Shown piece by piece: positions 6,898 through 14,854 of a DNA stretch of 15,188 nucleotides. A program made the position numbers and the translations under genes. How positions within the stretch are numbered: the first letter of the stretch is position 1; each line of letters starts with the position of its first letter. Source of the DNA: JAFGLY01 sp041309225. GTDB taxonomy: Bacteria; Myxococcota_A; UBA796; JAFGLY01. The notes under the pieces were generated by a model, which worked only from the letters and a program-made list of their open reading frames with translations, made no database searches and was not told where the DNA came from. The stretch covers positions 1-15,188 of the forward strand of contig JBFYZZ010000106.1 in NCBI GenBank assembly GCA_041309225.1, read 5' to 3'.

Positions 6898-7653
6898 GTG
6901 GAGCATCCCCTCCACCGCGACCGCTGCGCCCCGGGTCACGTCCTGCTCGAGGCCGGGGGGCTCCTCGTGGGGTACGCCGGACGGCCGCTGCTCCCTCCGC
7001 TGCACCTCGAGGTCCGGTGCGGGGAGTTCCTGGCCGTCGTGGGGCGCAACGGCGCGGGCAAGACCACCCTCTTCCGCACCCTCCTGGGCCTGCTCCCGCC
7101 CGTGGGGGGCCGCTTCCACCACCATGCCGAACGGGTGGCCTACGTGCCCCAGCGCATCGCGTTCGACGACCTCCACCCCGTCACGGTGGCCGACGTGGTG
7201 GCCATGGGCACGCTCGGGCCCTGGGTGCGCGGCGCGTTCGGCGGTGCGAGGGCGCGCGAGGCGACGGCCGCGGCCCTCGCGGAGCTGAACGTGGTGGACC
7301 TCGCCCGGCACACCTTCCGCTCGCTCTCGGAGGGCCAGAAGCAGCGGGTCCTGCTCGCTCGGGTCCTCGCGTCGGGCGCGAACCTGGTGTTCCTCGACGA
7401 GCCGACCGCAGCCATGGACGCCGTGGCGGAGGCCGAGAGCATGGACCTGCTCGGCCACCTCCAGGAGCGGCACGGCATGGCCCTCGTCGTGGTGAGCCAC
7501 CACCTCGCGGTGGCCTTCGCTGCGGCGTCGCGCGTGCTCTTCCTGGACCCGGACGCGCCCGCACCGGTGCTCGGCACACCCACAGAGGTACTTCGGGATC
7601 CGACCTTCGCCGCCCGCTACGGGGCCCACGTGGGGGAGGTGGTCCGTGGATAG
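6898..7653 (+). CDS. znuC: ATP-binding subunit of metal (zinc) ABC importer, ZnuC-type
   Basis: This 251-residue cytoplasmic ATPase drives import through the neighbouring permease. It carries every ABC motif: Walker A GRNGAGKTT (49-57), Q-loop glutamine Q85, signature LSEGQ (143-147), Walker B LVFLDEP (163-169) and the H-loop histidine in VVVSHH (H201). GTG 6898 was chosen because it lies one base after the znuA stop and begins the family-like N-terminus; the frame is also open far upstream, but that part is a shadow of znuA. An HHH triplet (74-76) sits between Walker A and the Q-loop, perhaps incidental. The 3' end overlaps the permease start by 8 bases, so the two are probably translationally coupled. 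The assignment to zinc rests on the neighbours, since the ATPase itself does not define the metal. Confidence 0.93.
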   Translation: MEHPLHRDRCAPGHVLLEAGGLLVGYAGRPLLPPLHLEVRCGEFLAVVGRNGAGKTTLFRTLLGLLPPVGGRFHHHAERVAYVPQRIAFDDLHPVTVADVVAMGTLGPWVRGAFGGARAREATAAALAELNVVDLARHTFRSLSEGQKQRVLLARVLASGANLVFLDEPTAAMDAVAEAESMDLLGHLQERHGMALVVVSHHLAVAFAAASRVLFLDPDAPAPVLGTPTEVLRDPTFAARYGAHVGEVVRG

Positions 7654-8494
7654 CCCGCCGTCCCTGGCGGACTTCCTGGCGGCCTGGCCGCTCTTCCGCG
7701 AGGCCGTGCTCTGCGCGTCGGTCGCAGGCCTCGTCCTCGGCTACCTGGGCGTGCACGTGGTGATGCGACGGATGGTGTTCGTGGCCGCCACCCTGGCCCA
7801 GGGCGCGGGGCTCGGCGTGGCGCTCGCGTTCTGGGCCGGCATCGCGCTGGGCGTGGGGGTGCCGCCCGTGGTGGGCGCCACCCTCGCGTCGCTCGCGGTG
7901 GCGGTCCTGCTCGGCCTGCCGTCCGCCCGCCTGGGCACCTCGCACGAGGCGGTCATGGCGTTCCTGTGGCTCGCCTGCTCCGCCGGCTCCGTGATCGTGG
8001 GCAGCCGCATCACGCAGGAGGCCCACGACGTGGCCTCCATCCTGTTCGGCACGGCCGTGCTGGTGGACCCGGACGACCTTAGGGCCATGCTCGCCGTGGG
8101 CCTGCCCGGGCTGGTGCTCGGGGTCGCCGCCCGCCGTCCGCTCGTGTTCGCGGGATTCGATCCGGAGGGGGCGCGGGTCCAGGGTCTGTCGGTCCGAGCG
8201 CTCGACCTCGCCCTCCTCGGCCTCGTCACGCTGGAGGTGGCCGTGGCCACCCGCGCGCTCGGCGCCCTGCCGGTCTTCGCGTTCTCCGTGCTGCCCGCGA
8301 TCGCGGCCCTCCTGGCCACCCGGTCGGTGCGGGTGGCCCTCCCGCTGGCCGACGGGCTCGGGTGCGCGGCGGGTGGGTTCGGGTTCCTGGCCGCGTTCCT
8401 GGTCGACCTCCCGGTGGGAGCCACGCAGGCCGCCCTGGCCGTGGCGATCGTGCTCGCCGCGGTCCCGGTCCGACGCCTGCGCGGGACCGGCTAG
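7646..8494 (+). CDS. znuB: Permease subunit of metal (zinc) ABC importer, ZnuB-type (ABC-3 family)
   Basis: The 282-residue integral inner-membrane protein has about eight hydrophobic helices and the ABC-3 family features: LGYLGVHVVMRRMVFVAATLAQGAGLGVALAFW near the N-terminus and the LGALPVFAFSVLPAIAALLATRSV segment near the C-terminus. Two copies would form the channel that takes metal from the binding protein. It starts at GTG 7646, inside the end of the ATPase gene (8-base overlap), with GGGGGAGGT upstream as ribosome-binding site. It is the last gene of the barrel-znuA-znuC-znuB set; a stem-loop follows 18 bases after its stop and the next gene is convergent. No Zur-type operator could be recognised ahead of the operon. 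Metal specificity is inferred from the ZnuA ligand set and the barrel. Confidence 0.92.
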   Translation: MDSPPSLADFLAAWPLFREAVLCASVAGLVLGYLGVHVVMRRMVFVAATLAQGAGLGVALAFWAGIALGVGVPPVVGATLASLAVAVLLGLPSARLGTSHEAVMAFLWLACSAGSVIVGSRITQEAHDVASILFGTAVLVDPDDLRAMLAVGLPGLVLGVAARRPLVFAGFDPEGARVQGLSVRALDLALLGLVTLEVAVATRALGALPVFAFSVLPAIAALLATRSVRVALPLADGLGCAAGGFGFLAAFLVDLPVGATQAALAVAIVLAAVPVRRLRGTG

Positions 8495-8511
8495 CGGGAG
8501 GGCCCCGGAGT

Positions 8512-8542
8512 CGCCCCACGCCAGGGACCTCGGCGCGGGGCG
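8512..8542. terminator. Stem-loop between convergent operons, possible terminator
   Basis: CGCCCC-A-CGCC (8512-8522) pairs with GGCG-C-GGGGCG (8532-8542) around a 9-base loop, giving ten G-C pairs and one mismatch. It lies 18 bases after the permease stop and before the convergent RND-TolC gene, where a terminator is expected on both strands. There is no T tract on either side, so intrinsic termination is uncertain. Confidence 0.4.
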
Positions 8543-8566
8543 CATTGCGGCGGGGGGGCGCGATCC

Positions 8567-8588
8567 GGGCCGCCGGGCCGCCGGGCCC
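8567..8588. repeat. Tandem 8-base repeat (GGGCCGCC, about 2.75 copies)
   Basis: Two full copies of GGGCCGCC at 8567-8574 and 8575-8582 are followed by GGGCCC at 8583-8588, touching the stop codon of the minus-strand RND-TolC gene (8590-8588). The units are partly self-complementary, so the transcript end could fold (GGGCC with GGCCC). It may serve as a 3' stabilising or terminating structure, or be simple low-complexity sequence. Confidence 0.4.
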
Positions 8589-11500
8589 TACCCCCCGTAC
8601 CGGCCGATGGCCACCAGCACGTCCACGGTGGACACGTCGCGGTTCATGCGCTCCTGGACCAGGCCCAGCCGCGCCCGGGAGAGGCCCACGCGCGCCGCCT
8701 CCACGTCGAGCCAGGTGACGGAGCCCGCACGGAAGCCGGTCTCCGCGAGGCGCAGGTTCTCCTCCGCGAGACGGACCTCCGCCTCGAGGCTCGCGAAGGC
8801 CGCCAGCGCGCGATCCCGGCGAGCCCAGGCGTTGCGGACCTCCTCCGCGACGTCCGCCTCCCGCTTCTCCACGAGGAGCGCAGCCGACCGGGCGCCGCTC
8901 GCGGCCTCCCGGTGCTGGGCGAGGCGCGCCCCGCCGTCCCACAGGTTCCACGACGCGGTCACGAACCCCATCCACTGGGTCTCGTGATCGGAGAAGCCCG
9001 TGTTCTCGGAGTAGTTCCAGTTGAAGGTCCCGTCCACGGTGGGCAGCCAGGCCAGGTCCGTGGCCCGCACGGCGAGGTCGGCCGCCCGGGCCCGCGCCCG
9101 GGCCGCGGCCACATCCGCACGCTCGGCGCGGGCGATCGAGAGCGCCGCCTCGAACGTGGCCGGCGGGTCGGGAACGGTGGGCGTGGCCACCTCGACGTCG
9201 GGGGACAGGCCGGTGGCCTTGGCGAATGCCTCCCGCGACTGGACCAGCACCTCCCGCATCGCGTCCACGTCGCGGTGGGCTCGGGCCACCGCGATCCCGG
9301 CCTGCAGGCGGGCGCGCTCGGGCTGGAACCCCGCCGCGACCTGGCGCTCGGCCAGCGTGTGCTGGGCCTCCGCCAGATCCAGCCCCTGCTCGGCGAGGGA
9401 CACGGCCTCGCGGGCCGCACCCAGCCCGTAGTACAGGCGGGTGACGAACCCGCGGATCCGCTGCCGCTGGGCGATCCGGTCGGCCTCGGCCGCGTCCAGC
9501 CGCTCGCCGGCTCCGCGGAGCAACGGCCACGCCTGCGCGTTGAAGAGCGGCTGGGTGACGGTGGCGGAGCCCGACCAGTACTCCTTCGGCTGCACCACGA
9601 TCGGTGGGATGTCGCCAAGGAGCGCCGCCATCTGCTCCGGCAGCATGGTCGAGAAGTCGAGCGCCACCTCGTACTGGTTCACGCTCCAGCCGCCCCTGCC
9701 CGTGAGACGGGGCAGGAGCGTGGTCACGGCCCGCCCCCGCTGGGCCTCGGCCGCCACCACCTGCTCCCCGAGCAGGGCCACGTCCGGGTTGTTCGCCTCC
9801 ACGGCGGCGAGCACCTCCTCCAGGCTCTCGCCCTCGGCCGGCGGGCTCCACGTCGCCCCCCCGGCCAGGAGGGCGAGCGGCACCAGAACGCGGGCCGCGT
9901 GGGTCAGGCCGGCGCCCTTCGAGGGACGGAGGCGGGCGGCCCACGCACGGATGTCGGCCCAGATGGAGTAGAACGTCGGGACCATGACCAGGGTGAGGAG
10001 CGTGGCCACGGTCAGGCCGAAGATGATGGCGATGGCCATGGGCCCCCACATCTCGGCCGACGATCCGCCCCAGTGCACCCGCAGCGAGCCGTAGTCGAGG
10101 TTGAGGCCGAGGGCGAGGGGGACCAGCCCGATCACGGCGGCGAAGGCCGTGAGGAGCACCGGGCGGAATCGTGTCAGCCCCGCCTCGACGAGTGCGTCCC
10201 GCATGGAGCGGCCCGAGTCCTCCAGCTTCCGGACGTAGTCGAGGAGCACGATGGCGTTCTTCGTGACCACGCCGGCCAGCGCGATGATGCCCAACCCCGT
10301 CATGATCACGCCGAAGGGCGTGCGCGTGAGCACCAGGCCCCACAGTACCCCGACGAGCGACAGCACCACCGACGAGAGGATCATCACCGGTACGGCGAGG
10401 CTGTCGAAGTGGAGCACGAGGGCCACCAGGATGAGCGCGAGGCCCACCAGGAACGCCCGGGACAGGAAGGCCATGGCCTCCTGCTGGTCCTCGGACACGC
10501 CGCCCATCCGCAGGAGCTGGCCCTCCCCCGTGGGGTACGCGTCGATGGTCCGCTCCACCGCCTTCCGGACGGCGTCCTCGTTGTACCCGGCGAGCACGTC
10601 GCCCGTGAGGGTGACCACCCGGTCGCGGTCGATGTGCCGGATGGATCCGGTGCCTCCGGCCAGCTCGAACCGCGCCACCGAGGAGAGCGGCACGGCGGCG
10701 ACGCGGGGGCCCATGTCCTCGCGGCCGGACACCCTCAGCCCGAGGATGTCCTGGAGCTCACGCCGCCGGGCCGGATCCAGCTCGACGCGCACCTCGATCT
10801 CGTCGTCGCCCTGGCGGATGGCGGTGGCCCGGGCGCCGGTGAGGGCGGTGCGGATCTCGCTCGCCACCCTAAGGGTGGAGGCGCCGATCCGCCTGGCGGC
10901 CACGCGGTCGATGCCGAGCCGCATCTCGGGCCGGCCGACGCGGTAGTCGCTGGTGAGGTCGGTGACCCCGGGCACGGCGGCCACCGCCCGCTCCACCTGC
11001 TGCGCGAGGGCCCCCACCTCGTGGTAGTCCTCGCCCACCACCTCGACGCCGATCGCAGCCCCCACCGGTGGCCCCATCCGGGCCTTCTCGATGGTGATCT
11101 CGGCGCCGGCGATGGCCGTCGTGGCGGCCCGGATCCGCTCGAGCACGTCCCGGCTCGACTCGACCCGCGGCGTCTCCCCCGCCCGGACGTGGTTCCGGTG
11201 AGGCCGGAACTGGACGCTCACACGCGCCATGTTGGTGTTCGACTGGGATCCGCGCATCGCGTTGCCGGTCACCCCGGTCTCGGCGACCCAGACCTCCACG
11301 TCGGGCTCGCCCGCGAGGACGGCCTCGACCCGCCGGACGATGCCGTCGGTGGCCTCGAGGTTGGTCCCGTCGGGCGCGCGCACGGTGAGCGTGGCCCGAT
11401 CCGGCTCGATGTCCGGGAAGAACTCGACCCCGGCGTTGAGGACGGCGTAGGCGGCGATCGTGGCGACGAGGGTACCGAGTCCCAGACCCGCCGCCCGCCA

Positions 11501-13075
11501 CCGGTGGTCGATGGACCACGCGAGCAGGTCCCGGTATCGGACCATGATCCGTTTCCGCAGCGTGTCCGCGGGCACGAGATCCGCCTCGGTGGCGATGGAG
11601 GCCGCGGAGTGGCGCCTCCGCTTCATCCACCGCGACGTCAGCACGGGCAGCACCAGCACCGCGACGCCGAGCGAGGCCGTCAGCGAGATGATCACCACGC
11701 GGGGCAGGAAGCCCATGAACTCGCCCATGAGCCCCTTCCAGAAGAGGAGGGGCAGGAACGCGCCCACGGTGGTGGCCGTGGAGGAGATCACGGGCGCCAT
11801 GACCTGCTTCGTGCCCTGGACGCTCGCCTCCACGAGCCCCAGCCCCTGCTCCAGGTGCCGGTAGACGTTCTCGATCACCACGATGGCGTCGTCGAGCAGC
11901 ATCCCCAGCACGAGGATGAGCGAGAAGAGCACGATCATGTTGAGCGTGACGTCCATCGCCTCCAGCAGGACGAAGGTCACGAACAGCGAGAGCGGGATGG
12001 CGAGCGCGACGAAGAGGCTGTTGCGCACGCCGAGCGCCAGGAACGACACGGCCACCACGAGGATCAGCGCGGTCAACACGTGGTTCTGGAGCTCGTGGAC
12101 CTGGTCCACCACCCGGCGCGACTGGTCGGAGACGAACCGCCACTCCATGCCGGGGGGCCAGTCCTCGGCCCGCTCGGTGACGATCGTGCGGGCGGCGTCG
12201 GCGATCTCCACCACGTTGGATCCCGACCGCTTGGTGATGGACAGCGTGAGCGCGGGCTTGCCGTTCATGCGGGCGTACGTGGTGGTGTCGGCGAAGCCGT
12301 CCACCACGCGGGCCACGTCCCGCACGAACACCGGCTTGCCCTCGACGCGCTTCACCACGAGGTCCTCGACGTCGGCGGCCTTCTCCAGCTCCGCGGGCAC
12401 CCTCACCAGGAAGCGCGCGTCGCCCGCCACCACCGTTCCGCCGGGCACGTTGGCGTTTTCCTGGGAGATGGCGGAGGTGAGGTCGTCGAGCGACAGACCG
12501 TAGGCGGCCAGGCGATCGGGATCGGCCTGGACGCGCACCTGGCGGGTGGCGTCGCCCGACAGCGTCACGTCGAGCACCCCGGGGATGCGCTCCAGGGCGT
12601 CCTGCAGGCGCTCGGCCTCGTCCTGCATCACCCCCGGATCCGCGTCACCGGCCAGCGCCACGATGAGCACCGGGAAGTCCTCGAAGGAGATTTCGCGGAT
12701 CACGGGCTCCTGGACGTCGCCGGGCAGCCTGGGCCGGGCGCGGGACACCCGGTCGCGCACCTTCTGGAGCGCGCTCTCGATGTCCACGTCGGGCTCGAAC
12801 TCGAGGGAGACCACGCTTGCGCCCTCGGCGGACGTGGACGACATCGTGTCGATGTCGCGCAGCGCGGCGAGCTCGTTCTCGAGCGGATCGGTGACGAGCG
12901 ACTCCACGTCCTCGGCGGACACGCCCGGCCAGACGGTGGTGACGAGCACCACCGGGATCGGGATGTCCGGTGGCCCCTCGCGGGGCAGGGAACGGTACGA
13001 CTGCAGGCCGAAGACCACCAGGAACAGCAGGGCGAGGAGGACCGTGGTGCGGTGGCGGATCAGGTAGGTGAGCAT
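8588..13075 (-). CDS. RND efflux pump (HAE-type) fused to TolC-type outer-membrane factor
   Basis: A single open frame encodes 1495 residues. Residues 1-1040 are a full RND permease: first helix at 11-29, two large periplasmic loops (about 30-332 and 551-870) and helices 2-12. The proton-relay residues are D395 and D396 in LGMLLDDAIVV and K939 in AGVVTKNAIVLL. The Asp pair and Lys place it with drug/solute (AcrB-like) pumps rather than CzcA/CusA metal pumps. Residues 1041-1061 are a basic linker, 1062-1078 a signal-peptide-like hydrophobic stretch, and 1084-1495 a TolC-family domain with two repeats of long helices and strands (FVTRLYYGLGAAREAV…; NAWARRDRALAAF…). No ATG occurs near the junction, so a separate TolC gene is unlikely. 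The gene follows the adaptor gene by 18 bases. From memory, similar fusions exist among Bacteroidetes metal pumps. The substrate is unknown. Confidence 0.93.
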   Translation of the reverse strand: MLTYLIRHRTTVLLALLFLVVFGLQSYRSLPREGPPDIPIPVVLVTTVWPGVSAEDVESLVTDPLENELAALRDIDTMSSTSAEGASVVSLEFEPDVDIESALQKVRDRVSRARPRLPGDVQEPVIREISFEDFPVLIVALAGDADPGVMQDEAERLQDALERIPGVLDVTLSGDATRQVRVQADPDRLAAYGLSLDDLTSAISQENANVPGGTVVAGDARFLVRVPAELEKAADVEDLVVKRVEGKPVFVRDVARVVDGFADTTTYARMNGKPALTLSITKRSGSNVVEIADAARTIVTERAEDWPPGMEWRFVSDQSRRVVDQVHELQNHVLTALILVVAVSFLALGVRNSLFVALAIPLSLFVTFVLLEAMDVTLNMIVLFSLILVLGMLLDDAIVVIENVYRHLEQGLGLVEASVQGTKQVMAPVISSTATTVGAFLPLLFWKGLMGEFMGFLPRVVIISLTASLGVAVLVLPVLTSRWMKRRRHSAASIATEADLVPADTLRKRIMVRYRDLLAWSIDHRWRAAGLGLGTLVATIAAYAVLNAGVEFFPDIEPDRATLTVRAPDGTNLEATDGIVRRVEAVLAGEPDVEVWVAETGVTGNAMRGSQSNTNMARVSVQFRPHRNHVRAGETPRVESSRDVLERIRAATTAIAGAEITIEKARMGPPVGAAIGVEVVGEDYHEVGALAQQVERAVAAVPGVTDLTSDYRVGRPEMRLGIDRVAARRIGASTLRVASEIRTALTGARATAIRQGDDEIEVRVELDPARRRELQDILGLRVSGREDMGPRVAAVPLSSVARFELAGGTGSIRHIDRDRVVTLTGDVLAGYNEDAVRKAVERTIDAYPTGEGQLLRMGGVSEDQQEAMAFLSRAFLVGLALILVALVLHFDSLAVPVMILSSVVLSLVGVLWGLVLTRTPFGVIMTGLGIIALAGVVTKNAIVLLDYVRKLEDSGRSMRDALVEAGLTRFRPVLLTAFAAVIGLVPLALGLNLDYGSLRVHWGGSSAEMWGPMAIAIIFGLTVATLLTLVMVPTFYSIWADIRAWAARLRPSKGAGLTHAARVLVPLALLAGGATWSPPAEGESLEEVLAAVEANNPDVALLGEQVVAAEAQRGRAVTTLLPRLTGRGGWSVNQYEVALDFSTMLPEQMAALLGDIPPIVVQPKEYWSGSATVTQPLFNAQAWPLLRGAGERLDAAEADRIAQRQRIRGFVTRLYYGLGAAREAVSLAEQGLDLAEAQHTLAERQVAAGFQPERARLQAGIAVARAHRDVDAMREVLVQSREAFAKATGLSPDVEVATPTVPDPPATFEAALSIARAERADVAAARARARAADLAVRATDLAWLPTVDGTFNWNYSENTGFSDHETQWMGFVTASWNLWDGGARLAQHREAASGARSAALLVEKREADVAEEVRNAWARRDRALAAFASLEAEVRLAEENLRLAETGFRAGSVTWLDVEAARVGLSRARLGLVQERMNRDVSTVDVLVAIGRYGG
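9836..9892 (-). other. Signal-peptide-like segment at the RND/TolC junction
   Basis: Residues 1062-1080 of the fusion read RVLVPLALLAGGATWSPPA, preceded by a basic stretch (RLRPSKGAGLTHAAR). This has the n-, h- and c-regions of a Sec signal peptide. RND permeases end in the cytoplasm, so this segment would be needed to send the TolC part across the inner membrane, as a thirteenth helix or a cleaved signal. It includes a run of seven G on the coding strand (9856-9862). Confidence 0.6.
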
Positions 13076-13093
13076 GGAAGCCTCGGGGATCCG

Positions 13094-14161
13094 TCAGTAG
13101 GTGACGCGGCCGCTGGTGCAGCAGGTGCCGGTGCGTTGGACCAGCAGCGGATCCCCGTCGGCCAGCTCGCGGTGGCCGAGGGTCACGACGCGGTCCCCCA
13201 CCGCGAGCCCGGAGCGGACGACCACGGCGTCGTGGAGGAGGTCGCCCAGCTCCAGCCATCGCCAACGGGCCACCCCGCTCTCGTCCACGAAGGCGCCCAC
13301 CCCGTCCAGCCGGGTGACCACGGCGTCCTGCGGGAGGAGCACCGCGTCCTCGGCCGCAGACACCTCGACCAGCACCCGGGCGATCATGCCGGGCAGGAGG
13401 GCACCGTCCGGATTGGCAACCTCGATCTCGGCCTTGAAGGCTCGACTCCTGGGATCCGCGGTCGGGCTCACCCCAGTGACGGCACCCCGGAAGGTGTCCG
13501 GTCGGGCCTCGGTGGTGACCGTCACCGGCACCCCTGCCGCCACCCGGCCGACCTCGCGGTCCGCCACGGAGACGACCACCTTCACCGGATCGAGCCGGAC
13601 CAGGCGGCAGACCGGAGATCCCGGAGGGGCCACCTCGCCCACCTCCAGGGTCACCTGGCCCACCACGCCGTCGAAGGGGGCCCGCACCAGCGCCCGGGAG
13701 AGCGAGGTCTCGGCGAGGCGCAGGCCGGCCTCGGCGACGCGCGCGACGGTCTCGGCGGCCAGCAGTTGCGCCGGGGAGACCAGGTCGCCCATGGCGAGCA
13801 CCCGCTGGTGCTCGGCCGCGGCCTGGGCCGCCTGGGCCGCCGCCTGGTCCCTACGGGCATCCCAGGTGGTGGCGTCGATGCGCGCGAGCACCTGGCCCTC
13901 GCGGACTGCCTGGCCCTCGCGGACCTCCACCGCCTCGACGTACCCGCCGAGGGGGGCGGCGAGCAGGGCGTCGCGGGAGCCCTCCACCTCGCCCGAGAGC
14001 GTGATGGTGAAGCTGCCCGCTGACGGCTCGAGCAGGGCCTCCTCCACCCGGACGACGGGGCGGCCGGCAGCCCCGACCTCGCCGGGCGTACCCGGGGTCG
14101 AGAGGGCAGGCCCGCCACAGGCGAGGAGCAGGGCGGGGAACAGGAGGACGGCGGCCTTCAT
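13094..14161 (-). CDS. Periplasmic adaptor (membrane fusion) lipoprotein of RND efflux pump
   Basis: The 355-residue protein begins with a lipoprotein signal, MKAAVLLFPALLLAC, whose lipobox LLAC gives Cys15 as the lipidated residue; Gly follows. It then shows the adaptor layout: first half of the biotinyl/lipoyl-like domain (LGGYVEAVEVREGQAVREGQVLARID, 71-96), a short helical hairpin (about 100-156), the second half (LVRAPFDGVVGQVTLEVGEVAPPG, 158-181), a beta-barrel domain (195-265) and a membrane-proximal domain with LLPQDAV (275-281). The C-terminus carries an unusual Cys pair (TGTCCTSG, 347-348). It links the inner-membrane pump to the outer-membrane factor. The frame is open to 14968, but ATG 14161 is right: it has GGAG upstream and overlaps the tetR stop as ATGA. 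The short hairpin may reflect the fused partner. Confidence 0.92.
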   Translation of the reverse strand: MKAAVLLFPALLLACGGPALSTPGTPGEVGAAGRPVVRVEEALLEPSAGSFTITLSGEVEGSRDALLAAPLGGYVEAVEVREGQAVREGQVLARIDATTWDARRDQAAAQAAQAAAEHQRVLAMGDLVSPAQLLAAETVARVAEAGLRLAETSLSRALVRAPFDGVVGQVTLEVGEVAPPGSPVCRLVRLDPVKVVVSVADREVGRVAAGVPVTVTTEARPDTFRGAVTGVSPTADPRSRAFKAEIEVANPDGALLPGMIARVLVEVSAAEDAVLLPQDAVVTRLDGVGAFVDESGVARWRWLELGDLLHDAVVVRSGLAVGDRVVTLGHRELADGDPLLVQRTGTCCTSGRVTY

Positions 14162-14733
14162 CGTGCGACTCCATGGAAGAACAGGTCGAACAGGCGATCC
14201 GCGGCCCCCGCCCGCAGGGGCACACCGCGCGCGGCCGCCCCGCAGCGGAGATGGACCATCCCCACGAGGGCCATCACGGTTTCCTGCACGTCGAGATCGG
14301 CGCGGAGGCGACCGGTCCGCACACCCTCGGCCAGGACGGCGGCGAGGAGCTCGCCGTTCCGGCGGTGGACCGAGAGGAGGTCCACCTCGGGCTGCCCCTC
14401 GTCGGGCCGGTAGTGGACGGTCATGAGCAGGCGCATGCCGGCTCCGTTCTCGGCCGCGAAGGCGAGGTAGGCGGTGATGAACGCACGCAGGCGCTCCGCG
14501 GTGTCGGGCCCGTGGGCCACCGAGTCCTCCACGAGCGAGCGCAGGGCGTCGGTCCGGGACCGGACCGCCTCGAGGAAGAGCGCCTCCTTGGAGCCGAAGT
14601 GGTAGTAGAGGGTGGGCTTGGTGACCCGGGCGGCTTCCACCACCTCGCGGACCGAGGTGGAGCCGTAGCCCTGGTCCGCGAAGAGGCGGACCGCCTCGAT
14701 CAGGATGCGGGAGCGCACGTCGTCGTCGGGCAT
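14158..14733 (-). CDS. TetR-family transcriptional regulator, likely repressor of the efflux operon
   Basis: The 191-residue protein has the TetR N-terminal helix-turn-helix: ILIEAVRLFADQGYGSTSVREVVEAARVTKPTLYYHFGSKEALF (about 10-53), with the hallmark LYYHF-x-SKE motif. The remaining residues form a helical ligand-binding domain I cannot assign to an effector. It is the first gene of the efflux operon and shares four bases (ATGA) with the adaptor gene, so regulator and pump are co-translated. This is the usual arrangement for TetR regulators that repress their own pump. A near-palindrome 24-39 bases upstream of its start is a good operator candidate. GGAG lies upstream of ATG 14733. Repression and inducer are inferred. 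Confidence 0.92.
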   Translation of the reverse strand: MPDDDVRSRILIEAVRLFADQGYGSTSVREVVEAARVTKPTLYYHFGSKEALFLEAVRSRTDALRSLVEDSVAHGPDTAERLRAFITAYLAFAAENGAGMRLLMTVHYRPDEGQPEVDLLSVHRRNGELLAAVLAEGVRTGRLRADLDVQETVMALVGMVHLRCGAAARGVPLRAGAADRLFDLFFHGVAR

Positions 14734-14756
14734 CGTGGGTCTCCTGGCAGGTCGTA

Positions 14757-14772
14757 TACCGACCGGTAGGTA
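14757..14772. promoter_or_regulatory. Candidate TetR operator (16-base near-palindrome)
   Basis: TACCGACCGGTAGGTA matches its own reverse complement at 14 of 16 positions and is centred on ACCGGT. The size and symmetry fit TetR-family operators. It lies 24-39 bases before tetR and 83 bases before the divergent plus-strand gene, where it could block both promoters. A convincing -10/-35 pair could not be placed. Confidence 0.6.
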
Positions 14773-14854
14773 GAGGACCCGTCAGGGTAGCCGCGGCGAG
14801 CGGTACCGGCAAGGGAGGAGTAGGAGGATCGCGCCCGTCCTCCCGAGGTGGCCC

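Noticed and set aside
8588..13075. Heavy-metal (CzcA/CusA) type assignment, suggested by the TolC fusion and nearby zinc genes
   Set aside because: The fourth helix has the DD pair and the tenth helix the Lys of drug-type pumps; the zinc operon is convergent and separate.
8912..14023. 1703-residue open frame on the plus strand
   Set aside because: It is antisense to the RND-TolC and adaptor genes. Its composition (His, Glu, Arg, Gly and Pro rich, no domains) is what the opposite strand of GC-rich genes gives, and the minus-strand proteins have full family motifs.
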